Below, one piece after another: positions 59,430-64,000 of a DNA stretch of 64,000 nt. The translations under genes and the position numbers were made by a program. Source of the DNA: Paenibacillus dendritiformis (GTDB taxonomy: Bacteria; Bacillota; Bacilli; Paenibacillales; Paenibacillaceae); contig NZ_AP025344.1 in NCBI RefSeq assembly GCF_021654795.1, positions 4,092,501 to 4,156,500 on the forward strand, read 5' to 3'. Under the pieces are notes generated by a model, which was not told where the DNA came from, did not search any database, and saw only the letters and a program-made list of their open reading frames with translations. Positions within the stretch are counted from its first letter, which is position 1. Each line of letters starts with the position of its first letter.

Positions 59430-60866
59430 TCAATGGAATTTTATTGGTTCATAGTCCATCTCATTCATATACGTCGCAACGGCTTGCAGGCGCTCCCGGC
59501 TCATTCCCCGCAGACATTGAACCAATTGGAGCTGCCACTCCATCGGATACTCCTTCTCTACCAACAGAAAAGACGGCAAATCCGGAGGCATGCTCCGTAC
59601 CTCTTCATAGAACACGATTGTCGCCAGAATTGCCAGTTCCATATCGCCAAACGCCTGGAAGAGGGCAACATATTCATCTCCGTACAAGCAGTCGGATTCA
59701 AGCATATCGATGTAGTCATGGAAGGAGTGGAAGCTGGACAAGATCAGCTTCACTTTCTCCTCTTTCCTCTCGCATGCCATGATCTCATGCAGCCGTCTTC
59801 TTAATTGGACGTCGCTCATGCTATCCTCTTCGCTGAAGGAAATGACCATGGACTTCGCTTCCGCTTCCCTCTCGGCAATAATGACCGTCCGCAAGCTGCT
59901 GTGCTTGGCGGCGTTCGCCACTCGCTGAACGAGCTCCTCCTTGGATCGGTCCATATACCCCACCAATTGCGAATGAAGCGCCATTTCTTGCTGAAGCCTT
60001 TCCATCGCATCGGAGATGACGGAGCGAATGTGCCCTTCCTCCAAGCTCATGAATTGCTGTTCCAGCCGCGCAAATTGATTTTCGGAAATCCTGATACGAC
60101 AGGCATCTCCCCCGGATAATATCGAAAATATCGCATTGTTCAGCATGAGCTCATATATATTGAACAGCTCAATCCGGTAATTCAACCTGCATTCCCTGCC
60201 GTAATGGACCAGCAAATCCAGCAGCTGCCGCGGTTCGAACATCGCGCAGAACTCGGTCTCCAGCTTCAGCCGTTCCAGATACTGCTTGATATAGAAAACG
60301 CCCTGAAGCCGCATGTCATCGACAGCCAGCGGGTAATCGATACTGGCCATCGTGTTGTGGGCATCAAAGATGATGCCGTATTTTCGGAGAAAGACAGGCA
60401 GGGACTCGTCGATGGTCAGGTTATAGGCATCGACCGGAACCTCCAGCTTATTGGCACTGATTTCCTTATATAGCTGCTTGGTCTCTGCAAAGCATTGACC
60501 GACCTTGTCCACGCCTCTGTCATAGATTTTGCGAACCTCAATCGTTTTCAGATACGTGAGCGCCTTCTCTGGCTCCTCGAATCTGATCAGATAGGCGTCT
60601 GCCGCATACATGATGGAGGCGAGGATGCTCTCTGCGGTTTCCGCGGCGACCGAGCTGCTTTCACCCCGGGTATATTTCTGAATCAGCTCCCGCAAAATCT
60701 GCATGAACCCGTGCTGAATGCGCAAGATTTCCCGGCTCGTCAGCATCCCCGTCCGCAAGCCTTCGTTCATCAAGGAGATCGTATATTGATTTCGCTGCAG
60801 CCGGGATTTGCGAATGCCCCGCTGAGCGCTCAACTCACGCCTGTCATTTATATGGTCTGATCCCAA
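59430..60866 (-). CDS. Hypothetical protein, DUF6179-like
   Basis: 478 residues from TTG 60866, seven bases after AAGGAGAGG. It is helical throughout, rich in Leu, Glu and Arg, with no signal peptide, membrane helix or catalytic motif that I recognise. Its pairing with the smaller upstream protein and the overlap of the genes by 19 bases resemble the DUF6179-DUF6323 pair of Firmicutes, an assignment made from memory and tentative. The two products probably act together in the cytoplasm. Confidence 0.68.
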   Translation of the reverse strand: MGSDHINDRRELSAQRGIRKSRLQRNQYTISLMNEGLRTGMLTSREILRIQHGFMQILRELIQKYTRGESSSVAAETAESILASIMYAADAYLIRFEEPEKALTYLKTIEVRKIYDRGVDKVGQCFAETKQLYKEISANKLEVPVDAYNLTIDESLPVFLRKYGIIFDAHNTMASIDYPLAVDDMRLQGVFYIKQYLERLKLETEFCAMFEPRQLLDLLVHYGRECRLNYRIELFNIYELMLNNAIFSILSGGDACRIRISENQFARLEQQFMSLEEGHIRSVISDAMERLQQEMALHSQLVGYMDRSKEELVQRVANAAKHSSLRTVIIAEREAEAKSMVISFSEEDSMSDVQLRRRLHEIMACERKEEKVKLILSSFHSFHDYIDMLESDCLYGDEYVALFQAFGDMELAILATIVFYEEVRSMPPDLPSFLLVEKEYPMEWQLQLVQCLRGMSRERLQAVATYMNEMDYEPIKFH

Positions 60867-61354
60867 TCGTCATCCTCTCCTTCACGCAAAAACTCAAGCT
60901 TCTGCAATTCTCTTCGGAACGCTTCGGCATACTCTTCGAGTCTGCTCTTCAGCAAGTCCAAGGAGCCCTCGCAATCGTCTTCGAACATTTCCTTCATCCT
61001 GTAAAGGAGCTTCCTGTCGCTGATTCTGTCTTCGGTTTCATTTTTCAGATAATAAAAAATCTCATGCAGCTCATTCAAGGTATCCGCATAGCTCTCCTGC
61101 TGGATGAACGAGGAATCCGAGAACGATTCGATAAGCTCTTTGGTCACTTGAATGCTCAATTCCACCCGCCCGTAGCCGTGCAGGATCTGGCTTCTCGCTG
61201 CCATCATCCGTTCGATCTCCTGCGGGGTCAGAACCAAGCCGTATTCCTTCGTCTTCTCGTTCAGTTCCAGCAATTCAGTCATGACCTGCTCCTGCGCGGA
61301 CGTATTCATGGAGTTGAAAAGGCGTGACAAATCCATGCGGCTATTCTCGTGCAT
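60848..61354 (-). CDS. Hypothetical protein, DUF6323-like
   Basis: 168 residues from ATG 61354 (GGGGGAGA upstream). It is helical with an acidic C terminus (REGEDDDWDQ). The sequence Y-G-L-V-L-T-P-Q-E-I-E-R-M-M-A-A-R, then G-R-V-E-L, is the only feature that stands out. It is the first gene of the pair and is preceded by a consensus sigma-A promoter. Its function is unknown. Confidence 0.68.
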   Translation of the reverse strand: MHENSRMDLSRLFNSMNTSAQEQVMTELLELNEKTKEYGLVLTPQEIERMMAARSQILHGYGRVELSIQVTKELIESFSDSSFIQQESYADTLNELHEIFYYLKNETEDRISDRKLLYRMKEMFEDDCEGSLDLLKSRLEEYAEAFRRELQKLEFLREGEDDDWDQTI

Positions 61355-61452
61355 CGCTCTCCCCCTGCCAATCATTTTTCGAGAAAAAGAAAAAAACACT
61401 TGACTTTCCGATAAATATATGGTATAATATAAAATTAATAGATTATTTAAAT

Positions 61453-61481
61453 ATTTTACTCTCGCTTTCCACCCCTGTCAA
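61453..61481 (-). promoter_or_regulatory. Consensus sigma-A promoter for the DUF pair
   Basis: On the minus strand TTGACA (61481-61476), a 17-base spacer, TAAAAT (61458-61453). The first gene starts 100 bases downstream, past an AT-rich leader. Confidence 0.75.
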
Positions 61482-61504
61482 TTGAGTTGGTGGTTTTTTT
61501 GTTT

Positions 61505-61548
61505 ATACATAAAAAGGTTGGGCAGAAGATCATTCTGACCCAACCTTT
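61505..61548 (-). terminator. Second terminator after ahpF
   Basis: Stem AAAGGTTGGG-(T)-CAGAA / TTCTG-CCCAACCTTT followed on the minus strand by TTTTTATG. It backs up the terminator next to it. Confidence 0.75.
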
Positions 61549-61574
61549 GTGGTGTTCGCCCGAAGTCGTATTGT

Positions 61575-61616
61575 TGCAAAAGAAAGAGCCCCCACTCTAT
61601 GAAAAGCGAGGGCTCT
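61575..61616 (-). terminator. Terminator of the ahpC-ahpF operon
   Basis: Stem AGAGCCCTC / GAGxxGGGCTCT followed on the minus strand by TTTCTTTT, 24 bases after the ahpF stop. Confidence 0.85.
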
Positions 61617-61639
61617 TCGTTCGCTTGTGAACAATACGT

Positions 61640-63169
61640 TTAATTGCGGATGAGATAATCGAACGCACCCAAAGCTGCCGTAGCGCCGGATCCCATCGAA
61701 ATAATAATTTGCTTATACGGACTATTCGTGCAATCGCCAGCCGCAAACACGCCAGGGACGTTGGTAGCGCCATGGCTGTCTACCACGATCTCGCCGGTAC
61801 GCGTGCGTTCCACCGTGTCCGTTAACCAATCCGTATTCGGAACAAGGCCGATTTGTACGAACACGCCTTGGAGTTCAATATGCTTCGTTGCTCCTGTATC
61901 CCGCTCGACATAGGAAATGCCGTTCACCTTGTCGGTTCCCGTAATTTCTTGTGTCTGCACGTTCTTCAGTACCGTAACATTCGGCAGGCTGTACAGGCGG
62001 TCTTGCAGTACGGCATCCGCTTTGAGCTCTGGCGCGAACTCGAGAACCGTTACATGCCGGACGATGCCTGCGAGATCAATCGCCGCCTCGATACCGGAGT
62101 TACCGCCGCCAATCACGGCAACGTCTTTGCCTGTGAAGAGAGGCCCGTCGCAATGCGGACAATATGCGACCCCTTTGTTCTTGAACTCCGCTTCCCCAGG
62201 CACGCCGATATTCCGCCAACGAGCGCCTGTCGATACGATGACCGCCTTGCTCTTCAGCACGGCGCCGTTTTCGAGCTCCAGCTCGATAAGGTCCTTTTTC
62301 TCCAACCGCTTGGCACGCTGCAGCTTCATGACATCGATGTTGTACTCTTTCACTTGCTGCTCAATATTCGCGACGAGCTGAGGACCTTCCGTATATTTCA
62401 CGCTGATAAAGTTCTCAATGCCCAACGTATCGTTGACCTGACCGCCGAAGCGTTCGGCCACGAGACCTGTGCGAATCCCTTTGCGGGCCGCGTAAATGGC
62501 CGCGCTTGCGCCTGCCGGGCCGCCCCCGACCACAAGCACGTCATAAGGCTCCTTATTCTCGAACTCGGATGCATCCGGAGCGCTGCCCAGCTTGGCAAGA
62601 ATTTCTTCCACGGTCATACGGCCGCTTTCGAAAAATTCGCCATTGAGGTAAACGCTTGGCACCGACATAATGTCCTTGCTTTCCACCTCTTCTTTGAATA
62701 CGGCGCCGTCAATCATCGTATGCGTAATGCCGGGATTGAGGACGCTCATCAAGTTCAAGGCTTGCACCACATCAGGACAATTATGGCAGCTCAGGCTGAC
62801 ATAAGTTTCGAACTTATATTCGCCGCGAATGCTTTTGATCTGGTCAATGACACTCTGCTCCGCCTTTGGAGGTCTGCCGCTCACCTGCAGCAGAGCCAAT
62901 ACGAGGGAAGTAAACTCGTGCCCCAAAGGAGTTCCCGCAAAGGCGATGCCCGTATCCTCGCCCGGACGATTGACGCTAAAGCTCGGTGTGCGGGACAATT
63001 GCGTCCGCTCCACCGTGATCTTGGAGGACATGCCGGCAAGTTCATTGACCAGGGCCAGCATGTCTTCCGATGCGGCGTCATCGCCTGCGCTGACTTTGAG
63101 CACGACATCGCCTTCCAGGAGCTGGAGATACTGTGCTAGCTGATTTTTGATGTCTTGGTCTAGTGTCAT
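61640..63169 (-). CDS. ahpF: Alkyl hydroperoxide reductase subunit F (NADH:peroxiredoxin reductase)
   Basis: 509 residues, full length. The N-terminal double thioredoxin-like domain has S-C-H-N-C, and the C-terminal flavoprotein has V-V-G-G-G-P-A-G-A-S-A-A for FAD, A-Y-C-P-H-C-D-G as the redox disulfide, and V-I-G-G-G-N-S-G-I-E-A-A for NADH. It passes electrons from NADH to AhpC. It starts 11 bases after the ahpC stop and is co-transcribed with it. Confidence 0.96.
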   Translation of the reverse strand: MTLDQDIKNQLAQYLQLLEGDVVLKVSAGDDAASEDMLALVNELAGMSSKITVERTQLSRTPSFSVNRPGEDTGIAFAGTPLGHEFTSLVLALLQVSGRPPKAEQSVIDQIKSIRGEYKFETYVSLSCHNCPDVVQALNLMSVLNPGITHTMIDGAVFKEEVESKDIMSVPSVYLNGEFFESGRMTVEEILAKLGSAPDASEFENKEPYDVLVVGGGPAGASAAIYAARKGIRTGLVAERFGGQVNDTLGIENFISVKYTEGPQLVANIEQQVKEYNIDVMKLQRAKRLEKKDLIELELENGAVLKSKAVIVSTGARWRNIGVPGEAEFKNKGVAYCPHCDGPLFTGKDVAVIGGGNSGIEAAIDLAGIVRHVTVLEFAPELKADAVLQDRLYSLPNVTVLKNVQTQEITGTDKVNGISYVERDTGATKHIELQGVFVQIGLVPNTDWLTDTVERTRTGEIVVDSHGATNVPGVFAAGDCTNSPYKQIIISMGSGATAALGAFDYLIRN

Positions 63170-63180
63170 TTTGTCACACC

Positions 63181-63744
63181 TTAAATCTTGCCAACGAGAT
63201 CGAGGCTTGGCTTCAGCGTTTTACCGCCTTCCTGCCATTTCGCCGGGCATACTTCACCTGGATGCTGGCGAACATATTGCGCCGCCTTGATCTTGTTCAC
63301 AAGAGAACCTGCATCGCGGCCGATGCCTCCGGCATTGATCTCGGCTGCTTGGATAACCCCGTCCGGATCGATGATGAACGTACCGCGGTCCGCCAGACCT
63401 TCAGCTTCAATCAAGACATCGAAGTTGCGGGAGATCACATGGGATGGGTCGCCAATCATAATGTACTCAACCTTGCCGATGGCAGGAGAGCTTTCATGCC
63501 ATGCTTTATGTGTAAAATGCGTGTCCGTCGAAACGGAGTATACTTCAACGCCAAGTTGCTTAAAGGTTTCGTAGTGGTTCTGGAGATCTTCAAGCTCCGT
63601 AGGGCATACGAACGTAAAGTCCGCCGGGTAGAAGCACACAATGCTCCATTTCCCTTTGAAATTTTCTTCGGTCACCTCGATAAATTTACCGTTGTGAAAT
63701 GCGGATGCTTTGAATGGAAGTACTTCTGTTCCAATAAGTGACAT
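63181..63744 (-). CDS. ahpC: Alkyl hydroperoxide reductase subunit C (peroxiredoxin)
   Basis: 187 residues from ATG 63744, eight bases after AAAGGAG; ATG 63750 is too close to the site. The peroxidatic Cys is in D-F-T-F-V-C-P-T-E-L and the resolving Cys in G-E-V-C-P-A, as in typical 2-Cys AhpC. It reduces H2O2, organic peroxides and peroxynitrite. A PerR box lies 125 bases upstream of the start. Confidence 0.97.
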   Translation of the reverse strand: MSLIGTEVLPFKASAFHNGKFIEVTEENFKGKWSIVCFYPADFTFVCPTELEDLQNHYETFKQLGVEVYSVSTDTHFTHKAWHESSPAIGKVEYIMIGDPSHVISRNFDVLIEAEGLADRGTFIIDPDGVIQAAEINAGGIGRDAGSLVNKIKAAQYVRQHPGEVCPAKWQEGGKTLKPSLDLVGKI

Positions 63745-63868
63745 GGTCATATCTCCTTTACCCTTATATTTGATAAATCAAAGTATACTCAGAACTTGCA
63801 GACTGCGTATTCCGAACACACTTTGTAATTATTATTATTAACTAATTAATTAAATTCGTCAAGCTATT

Positions 63869-63883
63869 TTATAATAATTATAA
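63869..63883 (-). promoter_or_regulatory. PerR box
   Basis: TTATAATAATTATAA matches the TTATAATNATTATAA consensus fully. Peroxide stress inactivates PerR and would release ahpC-ahpF. A looser copy (GTAATTATTATTATTAA) lies near 63828. Confidence 0.82.
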
Positions 63884-64000
63884 AATGAGATCTTTTTTCA
63901 GTGACATTTCTCACCAATTACAGTATGCTGCGAACGGAACCAAAGTATTCGGGTCTTGTCCATTGCACCTATATAATATGTCGTTTTTAACCCATGTTCA

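Noticed and set aside
61853..63139. 428-codon plus-strand frame opposite ahpF
   Set aside because: Mirror of a full-length, motif-complete ahpF.
1..64000. tRNA, rRNA and riboswitch elements
   Set aside because: No cloverleaf, rRNA core or known leader motif was recognised; absence was judged by eye without a covariance search.

Overview
The window looks like chromosome of a Gram-positive, endospore-forming, flagellated Paenibacillus-type bacterium. The evidence is AGGAGG-type ribosome sites with frequent TTG/GTG starts, a CotS/CotSA/YtcABC-like spore-coat sugar locus, an S-layer-anchored GH18 protein, an M9 collagenase with PPC domains, LplABC-type sugar transporters, a CcpA-type cre pair and a PerR box. 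Most of it is GC-rich (one 60-base line at 19081 has 42 G/C). The block at about 31.3-46.3 kb is strikingly AT-rich (19 G/C in the line at 38401), so it is probably foreign.

Layout. 0-6 kb: GNAT enzyme, MATE exporter divergent from an AraC regulator, small CxxC protein, XRE regulator, YitT membrane protein, MarR regulator. 6.07-7.62 kb: a complete IS1182-like insertion sequence with 15-bp inverted ends and an AGTC target duplication. 7.8-13 kb: chemoreceptor, SLH-GH18 protein, small alarmone synthetase, GNAT enzyme. 13-22.3 kb: a spore-coat polysaccharide locus (two CotS-family proteins, a kinase-like protein, two GT4 enzymes, epimerase, frameshifted UDP-glucose dehydrogenase, sugar nucleotidyltransferase). 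22.5-31.1 kb: repetitive acidic protein, truncated SGNH hydrolase, secreted collagenase, sugar ABC importer.

31.3-46.3 kb holds the most interesting object: an all-minus, tightly packed, AT-rich operon that looks like an undescribed natural-product cluster. In transcription order it encodes a divergent phosphoketolase-like enzyme, PHP phosphoesterase, HAD phosphatase, GT1 glycosyltransferase, BtrH-like protein, three-part ABC-2 exporter, acyl carrier protein, YdeI/OmdA-like protein, a radical-SAM-like enzyme with an unusual CX2CX2C motif, an enolase-superfamily dehydratase, a minimal nucleotidyltransferase, a Cof-type HAD phosphatase, the wreck of a cobalamin-binding radical SAM gene, and a second BtrH-like protein. 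No acyl-ACP ligase, NRPS or PKS is present. A plausible reading is a sugar-derived, glycosylated and acylated metabolite that is exported. An Sfp-type phosphopantetheinyl transferase lies 5.7 kb away at 51.9-52.7 kb.

46.5-64 kb: two-component system with a secreted Asp-box protein, pyruvyl transferase and CgeB-like glycosyltransferase pair, PPTase and MarR, an LplABC-like importer with a ROK regulator and two abutting cre sites, a paired set of uncharacterised proteins, and ahpC-ahpF behind a PerR box. Two intergenic zones (49.43-49.61 and 58.54-59.06 kb) carry about a dozen copies of one short palindromic repeat. No tRNA, rRNA or CRISPR array was seen.
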